A DNA stretch of 64,000 nt from Mactromeris polynyma (GCA_032209605.1 JASFXZ010000010.1:5973385-6037384); one strand, 5' to 3'. Positions 36,701-49,386 are shown, numbered from the stretch's first letter. Program-made: numbers and translations. Notes: generated from the sequence alone by a model not told the origin.

Positions 36701-39700
36701 CACAACAATCACCTTACCCTCCAAAAGGGAGACAACTTTCGTCTGTATGAGTGAAGAGTAGATGATGGTAATTTCAGGCAAATATTCAAAAATATGGCGA
36801 CGCATACACAAATGAAAAACTTTCCGTTGTCTATTGTAAACTATTGCGGAATGCCATAAACCGGAAATTTGCAATTTTATTCGAGTTGTGGTGCATAACA
36901 ATATTTGCATCATTAAAATAAGCAAACATGTGTACGCATTTAACTGCAAATTTTCAGCTTATCTTATCAATACAATTTTGTGCAAAAAATGAATGAAGCG
37001 TAAGATTAATATATAATTGTATTCAATTATTTAAGCGTTGAAGGCATTTTGACAAAAAGCCAACTTAGCGATCCATTTACCATATAGAGGATTGTATTAA
37101 CAGCAATAAACTAGGTTTGTAATTCGAATCCAATAGCCTATTGTTTTAAACTGAGATATTTTATATCGTATATACATTACGGGTACATGGGTGGATTAAG
37201 TCACAGACAGTCGATAGTAATGATATCAACACATGTTTGACATAACTGAACATTTGATATTGAACAATAATAAACACTCAGTGTGCGATATTTCAAACAC
37301 CTTATTTTCGTTTTAGTATGTAGATACAAGAAACTCGCACACTGATTTATTCACTTTAAACTTGTTTATTTTTACGCTAATTGAGCGTAGATCAATTATG
37401 ATGAAATCATGCAATGCTAACTTAAATCACTTGAGTCCGCTTCCTGGATTTTTGTTTGCCTTGGTGTCTGATGAAGGGGCGTTATTACGACATTAGCGGG
37501 ATTCCAACCTTCGAGTGGGACGTCATGCACCTTACCCACTACCCTAGAGCCACCGCCTTGCCACAAATTTATTTGAACAGTCGGACAACATTCTATCCGA
37601 AGACCTGGTATCATCCGAAATAATATCAAGTCCCGATGTATCTTCTTATGCACGTCGAATTTAAATGGGCTTTTCGAAACAATGTATTATTTCAAATGAA
37701 ATTCGAATCTGATGAATACGAATGAAGAAGGCCCGACAGTAGTTCAATATGAAATATAAATCCATTCATTCTTTATACCTCCCCGCTCCCCGCTCCCTAC
37801 TGCCACCCCTTCCCTTTCTTCCCTCAAACTTCCACCCATCCTAATCGTTGGCTCTATAAGGTTCATGGAATACTTGTAATGTTTCTATTGCTATGGTGTA
37901 TTGTACTTTTCATTATGTTGTTCACTCATTGTTCCTTGGCAATTCATCGTTGTTAATGGTTTTAACTAAATTAATCTTAAATACATAAGTCCGTCAAAAC
38001 ATACCTGTAATTCACATTAGACCGAAGTCAGATCAAATTAGCCAGAAAATCGTAAGCACAAGCTTGTAAATTCCGTGACACGAATGTATAAGATAAGACA
38101 TACATAACAATACAATAAAATACTTTGAATCAATTTCGTGTTCAGAACTCGATCAAAATGCACGAATGTTACGGACAATTTCCAGAGATCGAGAGGGAAT
38201 GTTAAGTGTAAGTCTAAGTAAGGGGATTTTATATTTATTGTCAAAGCAATCAATAAGAAATGTATTAGCCCCAGCCCCGTCAGAACCGCCCCAGTATTAC
38301 ATGTTACAGCTCTTATACATTCATGATTATACAGGTGTTAAAATATTTCAAATATATTCAATGATTCGATCTCTTTTTGTGTGACATAAAATGGCGGACG
38401 GATACAATTAATATTCTGAAACAATAAATAGGAATTTGTACATATTCTTACATATAAACAGTGCAATATTCTAGTGTGTAGCTCAAACTACATAGATCGT
38501 TTGTTAAATTTATGCAAAATAGCTCAAGATGACGTTAGGTTACGAAGAAATGAAAAGGTAAGATTTGGGAGAAGAGTTATGTTCAAGTTTGGCACCATTC
38601 TGAACGTATGTACATTGACTTCCCTTAGTTACAGGATATTCGATGAAAAGTTCCTAAAGTTTGCTTGCCAGTGTTCTTTTTTGAATTGACGATTAGTAGT
38701 AGAAATGAGGTTCATTACATTTGATTGTTTTATCAAATTTTGTGGAGTCAATAAGTTCAACACACTCCTTCTCCATGGTTGGAGGGTCACCGTTCACTAA
38801 GGAATTCTTTCTGCAAAAAGTCGTTCTAAAATATATATGGCTCTCCATGCATGGAGGAAATAAAAGTATATATCTATGTTTAAAACCCGACTTGCTATCT
38901 GTTAGTGTAGTGTACATCTAGGTAATTTATTCCACCAACAACAAGCAATATCATTAAATCAAGTCCCCACTTTTCTCTTAAAATCCAAATGAACTCCATC
39001 CGGTGTCATATCGCATTTGGGATACAAATTATTTATTACAAAAATGAGGCTACTATACAACGTACATGTTCTATGACGAACAATTCGACGGACGTTTTTT
39101 TATAATAGTCCCGACGTCTTTTCATGACGTCACAAAAGTAACGTCACAAATGTTACGTCACAGCGTCAATTATCCTTGACTACGACGTCAATACAAAGGG
39201 ATCTAAAAGTACGTCTAATGATCGAAGATTGGTAACTCAGACAAAAAAACTTTACATTGAATAAGGGCCAGTAGGAAGTTAAATCGGGATAGGTCAGACA
39301 GCCAATCATGGAGATAGACTTCAATATGGAAATACATCACAAAGGGTAAAGTTATAACATGTTAAAGTTTTATGTACCATCACAAACAGTGAATGCATAA
39401 TCAAGCTGATATGGATAAATATTTCTAAATCTAAAAAAATAAGTTTAGTTTTATCAAACTATTTTTTCTTGCTATAATTTTAAGACCTTTCAAAATAATG
39501 AATCATTGTTTGTATTTCGTTATCACGTTATAAATATCAATTTCTCATGACGAAATATTTACGTATACTGCAATACTCCTATTGTAACTTTTTAACTAAA
39601 TAAAAAAAGGTTGAGTATGTCACTTAAAGTAATCCGTAGATTCCTGCTGGAATCTAAATTTGTAACTCATGCGTCGGTCGAATTTGGTTTATGGTGTATT

Positions 39701-42700
39701 TTTCACTAGTATCCTAGAGTATTTGTTTTAGTTTGGTACATTTAATACATACCCGGGAAGATCTATCAAGGCATTCATGTCACTGTAAATATAGACCCTG
39801 GCAATGGTTTAAACAACGGTATATATGCATCTGATGATATGGGTATTTTCTTATCTTTCAGGATGACCTTCTGGTCAAGATATGACCCAGTGGCACAACC
39901 AAAGGGCAATACAGACCATTGGACAAAAATGAAACAAAGGGTAGATATGTATATTCATGAACGATAAACCACTAACTTATCCATCGTTCGAATCTCACGT
40001 TGTAGTATAGTTACTGTTAAAATGTTAAACTCATACGATATTTAAGGTAATATCACTATCATGGATTGGGAGGTTTAGTCATGAAAAGGGATAAAAATGA
40101 TTTACAAAAAAATGCAATTAGATTTGTTGGTTTAAACTTATTCATTGTACATCGATTTTATAACTAGTTATACATGTAGTAACTTATCTTAATCAGTCTT
40201 GATTAATTATTCCTGGGTTACTACTCGCGTCAAAGTGAATGTGAAAATAGCGGTTCAACTTCGCCCTAGGCTGGAGGATACAGGCACGTAACCCATCGAC
40301 CAAGATTAGATTTGTGGCTTCCACAATAAAATAATATTAAGTTCAAGGTAGCGGTTTAAAGCGTACGATCTTTGTCTTGAAATGTATTGCTATTGTTTTT
40401 TCCTTTTTTACCAGGCTGTACAGTTCCGATCACTAGATAATCCAGACAGCATTGGAGCACCAATCACATTAGGTGAGAAAACAAACCTAGTAAACATCTG
40501 TGAAATGCCTATGGATTAATAGTTAAGATTGTGCTCTATGGTGCATGATTCCCCCTACTTCCTAGTACAGTAAAGTTGACGAGTAAAGTCGCCATAAATG
40601 GCCATGCAAGACTTAGTACAGTAAAATTGACGAGTATAAGCGCCAAAGTTGGACATGCAAGACTGATTACAGTAAAATTGACGAGTATATGCGCCAACGT
40701 TTGACATGTAAGACTTAGTACAGTAAAATTGACGAGTATATGCGCCAAAGTTCGACATGCAAGACTGATTACAGTAAAATTGACGAGTATATGCGCCAAC
40801 GTTTGACATGTAAGACTTAGTACAGTAAAATTGACGAGTATATGCGCCAAAGTTCGACATGCAAGACTGATAACAGTAAAATTGACGAGTATATGCGCCA
40901 ACGTTTGACATGTAAGACTTAGTACAGTAAAATTGACGAGTATATGCGCCAACGTTGAATATGTAAGACTTAGTACAGTCAAATTGACGAGTAAAGTCGC
41001 CAACATAAGGAAACAATACTTATTTAAGTAAAGTTGCCATATTTTGGCCAACAAAATGACACAAGACTGCGAAATATCTTGTCAGCATCTTAGCCAATCT
41101 CATTAAATTAGATCCTAATTATCGCATTCATTCCAGACGATTTTTAGAGAATAGTGTCGTAGCTGGTAGATGTATGTGCCTTAAATGAGCAAAAGTTAGA
41201 TCAAAGGGAATTTTATCATATCAATGTTAATCGGACAAAGTCCTATAAAACATGGTTTGCCAATCAGTACGTTCACCGTCTAAGCACCGAAACTGATTGT
41301 TCTTCTATTAAATGATGCATGCATTTGTGAAGAGTATCTTTAAACCGCATAAGATTTTCACAAAATTCCTACGTTGTACCAATGTACATACCTATTTATC
41401 AAACATCAAACACGTTGTGTAATTGCTTATCGAAATGTATTTAAACATCATGAATGTAATGCAAAGGTGTTTGATGTGAAGTGATGTATTTAAAGAACAT
41501 TATACTGTTTCATGTAAAGAAAACAATATGCTTTGAACTATTGTATTTTAAACATTATCTCCAGAAGACTATGTAGTACTTATGTTATTTAAGAAAAAAT
41601 ATATAACAATAATTACAGTTTAATGACAGTCTTGTAGACAGACATTATTCATTTATGAGTCGAACCATTTAGAATTATACTGACTGTTGTCGTTGTTTGT
41701 TTTTGGTGTATTAACATTAGACTGACTCGTGTTGTCGTTGTTTTATTGGTGTAGTATAATACTGGTTCCTTGTTTTGCTTCTTTTTACACAAACAAATGG
41801 TGTCGGAGAAATTGCACGGTTATATCTACTCTACTATTTGGATTCTATGTTACAATAAAATTGATATAATGTATCCTATTCATATATATACATATATAGT
41901 CAGAGATTTCATAAACATTGTGCTTTCTCTTATTTCCGCCAACCAAGTGCCGAAGTATTGTCCTAAATAGCGCTTTCGCAGTCATTTCACATTATGTATC
42001 AATATTTTTTTCGATAATTCGCAACTTTCGTGCAACACAGTTTAACGCCATATCCTCTATACTCTTGTGAACTTTCGACATCAATAAGTCAAAAGCTTTT
42101 AATTTCAGAATAGTATTAGTTACATGAACAAATAAACAAACCTACATGTGTAACATTGCAGAAGTGTTTGTGTGAATGTTCTTCTAATCATTTCTGTCAC
42201 TTTTCTTTTCATCAACAATGTCAAAAATAAGGTATTGTGTTTATAAATTGATTGTTTAAAATTAATAGATGTTTTCTATTTAATATAAATTAAGAAATGT
42301 AGCAGTGTGAAATAAGACATTGTTGATGAAACTATACTCAACACCATTAAAAACGCAACTATTTTAATTAGACTTCATTTTTTACACCGTGTTAACAGCT
42401 ACCAACTGTTACCAATGTTCAAAATAGTGTTCAAAAAGTACTGAAACTATGGACTAATAATTCATATTTCATGATTGAATAAGTTTAGGAAATAATGTTA
42501 GTGAATTAATACAGAATTATTTCTTCTTTATGTCATGTTTTGAAGCAGACAAGTTTCGGTTGCGTTTGTAATGGCTTTCAGTATTGCAACTAGCGGATCT
42601 TTTTGAGTTTATTTACAGGTTTTATATATTCTTGTCTGCTATCACGTGTTTGTACGGCTTTCGTGTGATGTGTGGTGTGATAAGAGAGTGGCTTCTGGGT

Positions 42701-44375
42701 TCAGGTGTCTCTATAGCAACCGTTGTCTTGACAACCTGAAAAATGAACATGACGCGCTGTTATGCCGTTACAGATCCCAAAGTCACACGAGCGCCGTATG
42801 GACGAGTGAACCAGTTGCAAGATATGACTTTTGAGGATTTCGTTACAGACAGTTTACAGGGGGCAATACCAGGGAGTTATATGTACTCACGACCCCGAGC
42901 TAGCGTAAGTAGGGAGTCAGTTAGGAGCGCATTCAACCAAAGGGCCAAGGAAGGGTTTCGCTATTGGCTTATTGAAAAACCAAAACCAACTAGTTGTAAG
43001 TACTAAACTTTATATATTACTTGATTTGCCTTTTTATCACTTTACAACCGACATTTTGAATTTGAATAAACCAACCACAGAGTACGGCTTTGTTGACATG
43101 CACACTGTACACATTTACTAGTACATGTAGTATGGAAAGCCTTGAATGAGATTATATACATGTAGAATCATATAATTGTTTGCAAAGGACGAATAGGAAA
43201 GATATCGAGTTGAATTAAATTCAATGTAGCATTCTGAGACAATATATTCAACATTCTTTACTTAATATTGCCAAATGTGTCGAATATAACCGAAAATATC
43301 GCGTGCTTTAATTGGATTAATAACCGAACGAATGACCAAGCTCCATAAAATGCATTTCACAACATTGCATAATCATGTTACACACTGCTTGATATGCTTA
43401 CAGCTTTGGTGTTACCAGCAGGGAAATAAATAATGTCTGTTTAAGAGCTGTCTACGAACGAATCAATTACAAATATTTCGTTAACGTTATACATTAATAT
43501 TGTGACAGCCAACAGCTAGTCCTTGGTGCATAATCAAGCAGAAAAAATCTGTAATTTGTTAAAAATATATTCCTCAGTATTCGTTCTCAATTCTATTCGT
43601 ACTCACACTAATGTTGTGGCGGAATGGTACGATGGATTCTGACAGTGAATGGATGTACATCTACAAGTATACGAGGGGTGTCTCAAAATTTTAGACAACT
43701 TTTGCTGTAATATTTCATACGTACACGTATAACTAGAAACAAGGAATATCTTGAATAAAGGTGGTCGGCGCAATCTGTTGAAAGCAAATTAGTTGCAATC
43801 TGAAGGTTGAGATTTGTTGTGCAACATAAACAAATTAAAAGTTAATGTTTTAGGTTTGGTAAACACATTTATAGCCTTTATCGAACGGTACATTACATTA
43901 CATTACCGAAATCCGCTGGATACGTCATCATCTATGTTTTTCTTAATATGCAATATTTTCCTTAAATCTTTTGTATGTGCATTTAAATCAACCTACTATT
44001 TAATATTATAACAAGAGAGTAGTCATATATAGTGCAGATGTTAGATTAGAAGTCGATTTCGGTAATGGGAAATGGATTTCGGTAAATTTAATATAACCAC
44101 TCAAAGTCAAAGTCGAAATGTATGTAGTGTCGGATAATGTTACAAGCATATTGATCTAGCATTAGCCATGTAAGATAATGACCGACGTAGGAATCACTTA
44201 AAAATGATCTAAAACAATTATAGCTCTACCAAGTATACTAGTTACATTTTCTATAGCATTTCTTCACTTGTTCTCAACCACTTTGTCTCTATTAACTTAT
44301 TCATTTTCAGACTGGAAATATTCATTCGCTGACGTGCGATTAATGCCCCGAGCACGAGTATTCGTGCCCAAATAG
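33740..44375 (+). CDS. Uncharacterised basic Tyr/Pro/Arg-rich protein, about 153 residues, five exons
   Basis: Coding join 33740-33777, 39862-39940, 40415-40472, 42774-42995, 44311-44375. Every junction agrees in phase (2, 0, 1, 1) and uses GT/AG sites. The protein starts MDSYLMPRPRTTEMTFWSRY and continues KGNTDHWTKMKQR, SLDNPDSIGAPITL, RAPYGRVNQLQDMTFEDF, YMYSRPRASVSRESVRS, EGFRYWLIEKPKPTS, ending LMPRARVFVPK. It has no signal peptide, membrane helix or catalytic motif. It is compact, basic and rich in Tyr, Pro, Arg and Trp, a style seen in small ciliary or sperm microtubule-associated proteins, but I recognise no family and assign no function. If the last intron is not removed, the frame ends at 43006 with two extra codons after TSC. 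Introns are long relative to the coding sequence. Confidence 0.75.
37578..37741 (+). mobile_element. Pogo/Tigger-type MITE, complete copy
   Basis: Starts CAGTCGGACAACATTCTATC and ends GGCCCGACAGTA. Internal segments GACCTGGTATCATCCGA and TATCTTCTTATGCACGTCGA match the copies at 19231 and 50454 (the latter inverted). CAGTCGG termini with a TA-type target fit miniature pogo/Tigger relatives. Confidence 0.85.
38693..38810 (-). CDS. Possible terminal exon of an unknown minus-strand gene
   Basis: Read on the minus strand, a cgactttttgcag acceptor is followed by KNSLVNGDPPTMEKECVELI DSTKFDKTIKC and NEPHFYY before a stop. Composition is protein-like, but no upstream exon or homologue is recognised and it would be nested antisense in another gene's intron. 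It could equally be a fragment of an unrecognised element. Confidence 0.25.
39106..39190. promoter_or_regulatory. Cluster of CRE/ATF-like sites
   Basis: One full palindromic TGACGTCA (39125-39132) and four related cores lie within 85 bp: GACGTC near 39106, AACGTCAC, TTACGTCAC and GACGTCA near 39184. Such spacing is unusual in this AT-rich sequence. It sits about 700 bp before coding exon 2 of the five-exon gene and could be an intronic enhancer or alternative promoter. Confidence 0.5.
39862..39940 (+). CDS. Five-exon gene, coding exon 2
   Basis: Follows a ttatctttcag acceptor and completes the Glu codon, then reads MTFWSRYDPVAQPKGNTDHW TKMKQR. The donor is gtagat in phase 0, weaker than the others. 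Confidence 0.7.
40415..40472 (+). CDS. Five-exon gene, coding exon 3
   Basis: A strong pyrimidine tract and ccag acceptor, then AVQFRSLDNPDSIGAPITL and a gtgaga donor in phase 1. Confidence 0.75.
40568..41030. repeat. 51-bp minisatellite with 102-bp higher-order period, about 9 units
   Basis: CAGTAAAATTGACGAGTATA anchors recur at exactly 51-bp steps from 40568 to 40976. Central units alternate between two types (one with ACGTTTGACATGTAAGACTT, one with AGTTCGACATGCAAGACTGA), giving a 102-bp higher-order repeat. Fifty-one is a multiple of three, so long minus-strand repeat peptides appear open; they are not genes. Lies in intron 3. Confidence 0.95.
41031..42773. other. Rest of intron 3 of the five-exon gene
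   Basis: AT-rich, no exon or clear repeat seen. Confidence 0.45.
42774..42995 (+). CDS. Five-exon gene, coding exon 4
   Basis: Acceptor gttacag, then 74 residues from DPKVTRAPYGRVNQ to EKPKPTS. A consensus gtaagt donor ends it in phase 1. The alternative is unspliced read-through to the stop at 43004-43006. Confidence 0.78.
43673..43710 (+). mobile_element. Possible mariner terminal repeat fragment
   Basis: ACGAGGGGTGTCTCAAAATT followed by TTAGACAAC looks like a mariner-type element end. No transposase or partner end was found nearby. Confidence 0.35.
44311..44375 (+). CDS. Five-exon gene, final coding exon
   Basis: Follows a good tcattttcag acceptor and completes a Tyr codon. It reads WKYSFADVRLMPRARVFVPK and then TAG. 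The phase agrees with the exon 4 donor, and MPRAR echoes MPRPR in exon 1. Confidence 0.65.
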
Positions 44376-47300
44376 GTAGCCAGTGATTTAATGATAACAT
44401 AGATTTTTGTAGATATTTACTCGCCAGATGGTAATGGGAAGCTACAACGATGTGTGATGTCGTGTTTATACGTTTAATAGATGTGTTTATAAATACAGAT
44501 TTCTGCATGTTTCGTTAGATGTCTATGTATATATAACAAAGAGCTGGTTTATGTACTTGTTAGATTTTTGTCAATGTCCAATGTTTTTTACGTATGTGTA
44601 CTTAATTTTATTGGCAGAAAAACATCCAAAGGAGACTGATATTTTACGCAACTTCAATGAAAACGAAATTAAAATCACTTTCTGGCATATTTTTATAGGG
44701 ACAAAATAACTTTGTTTTGGCTTCCGGAAACGTGTGATTACATTTCTTGCCTGGAATTTTGGATGCTTACTTTCGTAGATAGCCTAAATAGATACCCATT
44801 TCTAAAAGATTTCCATTAGCTGTAGTTCTTTATTCAAACTTAGGCTAGCTTGTACCAACCGGTTCAAGATACCATCTTTTCGAAAACTGAAAAGAATCGA
44901 CTGAAATTTTCATTTATATGTTTCTCAACTTCGTACTTGCGAAATTATGTGACAATACTTGTGACAAGTTTGTATGGAGTATGTTCACAACTGTAATATA
45001 TCACTCACTTTGTATACTTGCGTTATTTAATTGAGTTTGTCAATATGTCGGGTTTCGTTTTTTGTTTGCGTGTAAAGTCTAGGTTAAATGTGTAACATAG
45101 CGTAAATCCAGGAATGGAAGCGAAACTAGTTTATCTGAGTACATGTATATAGATACAGAGGACTTGGAGGATAGACTTGTTTCGCTGTCCTCTCTCTTAC
45201 TGTATTTGACCTTTCAATTATTAATCAAGAACCAAGAGAGATAGATGTTTATCTCCATTCTCAGAATTGTATTTTCGGTCTTATTGCATATCTCAGAATT
45301 TACTATAGTTTCAAGTACAAAACACACAAGTGCACACATTAACTCAATCTTACAAAAAAACGAGAAAACTTTTCTTAGAATGGAGGTAAAATTGTGTTTA
45401 ATAACAAGATTATTTATAACTTGTTTATGATACGTTGCATGATAGCGTATAAAAACAATATAGAAATTCAATAATTATACTATAATAGCGCGGGCATAGA
45501 TATTCATTTAATCCAATATTATACAGAAATACAATTATAAACAAGATCCCATTGTTCGTGTGTATGTATGTATTGTCGGAGTGTTTGTACTTGTACATAT
45601 TAATCAATTAATTTAGCCATCCATATAAAATTGTTTGTTTTGCATAACCCTGTCCAGAAACAATTAGGTGTGTAGGTATGTAGGCAATTAATTCTTATTT
45701 CATTACTGTTTTATGGTAATTCAAGTTACTCAGTCCTAAAACTTTTCCCTCTCAGACACGACATTTGTTTAGCAAGAGCCATTTTCAGGAATCTGAATGG
45801 TTATGCCAAACGAACATTTTTATGGGTGGCTTAGCTCGAAACAAACATATATAACATATAGAAGTAATATTTTATCACACATTTTTATTCCTAGTCATTG
45901 TTTAATTACTCAATTCATATTCAGTCACATCAATTTTATCAGTTACCAAGATAGTCAGTTGATAAAATTTACCAGAAATTTTAGAATCTCATATTTTTAC
46001 AGCGAATCATGTGATGAAAGCGAAACCAATCTAAATGCATTGTAATGTTTCGGTCACGTGAAACTCCCGGCGTATGGACTGTCCACAGGCTTTAGACCCG
46101 TACATGTCATATGGGCACAGGACCAACTGTAGGACTATGACCGAGGCGTGAACGTTTTGCATGCTCTACTTTCAGTCATGGGCTATACGGCGCCCTTACG
46201 GATTCAAAATATTTCGAAAATTCGTGGGGTTCCGCAGGACACGCCGTGCGAATATACAAGGGCTCTCAACGGTTTTGGTCCTGTAACTGTCCGGGAACTT
46301 CATGTGACCTAGGCATTATGAAAAATGCTTCCGATAGATCAAATTCATCTTCACTTGTTCTGTGCATATATTTATTCTTTCATTGTTATATTACTATTCA
46401 ATATCTAAATTTCTTTAATCTTAATGGTGATTCAAGCAACGTTAGCACATTAGTATATTTGTTCGAGAAGTCTTTCGACACGAAGTCATATAGTGATTCT
46501 TAAACACCGAATAAATTTTCCCAATCATGTACAACCAACTTTCTTTACGTTTTCTACAAATTTTATAAGATCTGAAGTTGTAATGAATGTACTAGTAGAT
46601 TCTATATCTACAAATTTAACGCCAACTGACGATTTATTATTAATTTCTTTACTTTCGTTTTCAGTTTTGACTAATGTGATTGCTTTATTTTATTTCAGTT
46701 GGAAAGTACGGTATTGGATCATACAAGACGGTGTTAGGAGTGGGTAATGGTCCTAGGACGTGAGCTCAATGTATAACCAGACACACTGAAGATACCATGG
46801 CTTTATTTACAATCAGTATTAATAGCTATTTAAGAGTCATTGTTACAATTTAACACAGTTTGACAATTGGTTGATCTTTTTTTCAAAGTCATATTCATGG
46901 ACTTCTAGTATTTATTATAAGCATGTTTCAGTTTTCAATACTTCCTTATATTGTTTGTCAGTTGCTGTTGTTCTTTGTGTAAATATACCACGATGGGTAG
47001 AGGGTGTTTATAAGTTTGAAATGCTATAATTTTCCTTAGTTTTTTCTGTCTTTCACAAATGCATACACTGACCAATTTTCAATAAAAGGCATTTAGTACT
47101 TACCATTGTTTCTTTACGTTTTCCAAGAATGTTAGCATAGTATATATGTCCTCTTGGGGTGACTGCTTCCACACACACGAAAAATGTCGCTACTTTTGTT
47201 ATTAAGTTTCCATCTGGACTTTCTTGTATCGATACACAAACCATATTCCTGATTCTGAATGTAGATGTGTACATATGTTTTACATACGAATACATAAACA

Positions 47301-47489
47301 GCAAACTTTTATTTAAAAAAGGTAATCTTCTCACCAAAGTTCTTGACAATTTGGATGGATGAAGAGAAAGCACATAACGACACATTGTACCTGATGCTCA
47401 TAGAGTGGTCAGATTATTCAACTTCCACCAGACTCTCTCGACGACTGTTTCTAGAGAGATTAAGTTGTTATAGGGAACGCCTCATACAC
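44376..47489. other. Intergenic, no gene supported
   Basis: Plus-strand open frames at 45797-46045, 46246-46503 and 46493-46747 lie next to each other in different frames. They flank a less AT-rich segment (46050-46260) with GGTCACGTGAAACTCCCGG. This could be a decayed element, but I recognise no domain. Confidence 0.35.
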
Positions 47490-47700
47490 AAGACAATGCC
47501 TCCTAAACAGACCCCCGGAAAACAACAGTCTACAAAACATAAGGCACTGAGGAGGTGCAAGGGTAAAATTGTATGGGAATATGGATGCAAGGGAGTGTCG
47601 ACCATAAAACAACTATGGAGAATTTGTTGGGGGGGGGGGGGACAACAAGGCTGAACGTTTATAGGAGGGAATCCATCACGAAACTAGTCAAGAAAGTCAG
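47490..47700 (+). repeat. Dispersed repeat shared with 54000-54115 (inverted)
   Basis: The segment GCACTGAGGAGGTGCAAGGG preceded by AACAACAGTCTACAAAACAT resembles the reverse complement of 54065-54115 (AACAACAAACACAAAGC, GAGGAGGTGTAAGGGCAAA). Both translate to a KH-x-x-LRRCKGK stretch, suggesting a common, formerly coding element. A run of 13 G occurs at 47629-47641. Confidence 0.5.
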
Positions 47701-47876
47701 AAACAATAAGCCGAAATTGGGAGAAAAAAACATGAATATTATATCAAATAGAAGAACTGCACATGGGGAAAAGGGGAACTTAACATACATATATAAACAT
47801 AAATAGAAATAGAAATAATAACCACACAGCGATTTACAGTCTTGGAACTACTATTTTAAGTAGTCGCGCATTATTT

Positions 47877-47948
47877 AGGGATTGTGGGGAATTCGCACCT
47901 ACGACTTCAGGATCAGGTGTCAGACGTTCTATCCATGGACCACAACAT
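47877..47948 (-). mobile_element. tRNA-like sequence (SINE head or tRNA pseudogene)
   Basis: On the minus strand GTGGTCCATGGATAGAACG (A-box position) is followed by GGTGCGAATTCCCC (B-box position) at tRNA spacing. No intact anticodon stem or acceptor stem is evident. Confidence 0.5.
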
Positions 47949-49284
47949 AAGTTAAACTGTACAGAGTAAAAAAAGAATAAAAAGTATCAAGCCCCGCAAA
48001 ATTTTGCCAGTTTCAAAACGAAAACATTTCACGCGACAGTTATTAATAGGTCTCAAGCACAGTGACAATGAATAATCTTCTACTGGGTCTATATTAGAAA
48101 TATGGGACCCAGAAAACAATGGTATAGAAGAGATTTGTAAAAAACGTATAGATATGTAAAAACACACGGAATTTACAAAATTTACGACCACAGCAAATTT
48201 AAACATTGGTATTTTAAGCAAAGGGAAATTACTCGAATTAGTCTTTTCACTAACAAGCTGACATGGTCAAAGGGAAATAACTATTGTAATAATATTTTTC
48301 TCTTCAGTTAAATACTCGTAAAATGTGATGATCATTCACCACATCACGTATCAAATATTTTCCACAACTTGTATCAAATATACCATGTGTTCAGGCATAC
48401 AGTCGAATCGCATTGCTATTGCGAGTGTTAGCTATACTCTCAATGATTCTTAGTTTCCATTGGCAGCCTTAAATGTAAACTTATGTAAAATTTACTTGCG
48501 GGATTCATTAGATTCTTTGAAAGTTGTGCTGTCTTGTGAATGACATTGTATTTTGCACGGTGCATAAAATGCGACCAAACACATTCGGGTTTACATTTGT
48601 ATCTATATCATCAATGGTGCATTTTCATGGGGAGATAATTACCTCAACAGACCAGCAATGTGTCCAGTATTTCCGAAAATGCGACTGCATTTAGTTTTTT
48701 TCCATAAACTTTTGTCAATAAAACCGAAATAATAAAGTATCTTCACAATGCAGCAATTTGTCAATAATTATTGGATATGCGAAAATAAACAAAAAATGAA
48801 AAAAAAACAGTAATTATAAAAAAAAAATTCAGAATCTACTCCGCTTGAACAAATGTAGTGAAATAAATAAAAATTCTGACACAACTCGTATTTCAACATG
48901 AAAGGGATGACTAAAAAAAGTTGCAAAACAACCAAAATAACACTATTTAAAGTCACATGACTCGCCGCAAGTATTTGCATTACGAAATAAGTTACACGAC
49001 ATAAATGTGTTATATGCAAGAATGAGACTCAAATAAATAAAATATATATACAAACACGAATGCATTTTTCTGTTGCAAGCCGAACCAACAATTCAATATA
49101 TCTTGAATGATATATTTTTAGACGCTTAATAAATTACACAATTATACATTGTATATTCACCTAAGGTTGCAGTTGTATGTAATTCAATACGGTCCTATTA
49201 AAATACGTGTAGTCACCTAATGAAAACTTCCGCGTCGCAGCTTTATCCGGTTTGTCTATATTTTAAGCGAATATTCAATTTTGA
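47949..49284. other. Intergenic upstream of the repeat-exon membrane gene
   Basis: AT-rich. Contains AAAGGGAAATTACTC near 48219 and AAAGGGAAATAACT near 48269, short motifs that I associate with molluscan genomes. No exon seen. Confidence 0.4.
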
Positions 49285-49293
49285 TATATAAAA
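49285..49293 (+). promoter_or_regulatory. Candidate TATA box of the repeat-exon membrane gene
   Basis: TATATAAAA lies 39 bases before the ATG at 49332. With the usual spacing of about 30 bases the 5' untranslated leader would be only about 10-20 nt. A second weaker candidate, CTATAAAAT, begins near 49300. Confidence 0.45.
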
Positions 49294-49331
49294 TTCCGCT
49301 ATAAAATACTATAATTTCTCAGTGTTTAACG

Positions 49332-49386
49332 ATGGATTTAGCAATAAAGTGTGTGTTGTTGTTGTTGTGTGTCTTGTCGACAAAAG
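49332..49386 (+). CDS. Repeat-exon membrane gene, exon 1 (signal peptide)
   Basis: MDLAIKCVLLLLLCVLSTK with a Leu-rich core and small residues before the likely cleavage site, then G in phase 1 before a gtaaaa donor. Confidence 0.85.

Larger units (their letters stand above)
33778..39861. other. Intron 1 of the five-exon gene
   Basis: A 6 kb AT-rich intron holding a MITE (37578-37741), a CRE-like cluster (39106-39190), a possible antisense exon (38693-38810) and no other supported feature. Confidence 0.5.

Noticed and set aside
40536..41054. 172- and 153-codon minus-strand open frames
   Set aside because: Produced by the 51-bp minisatellite in both frames at once; antisense to an intron.
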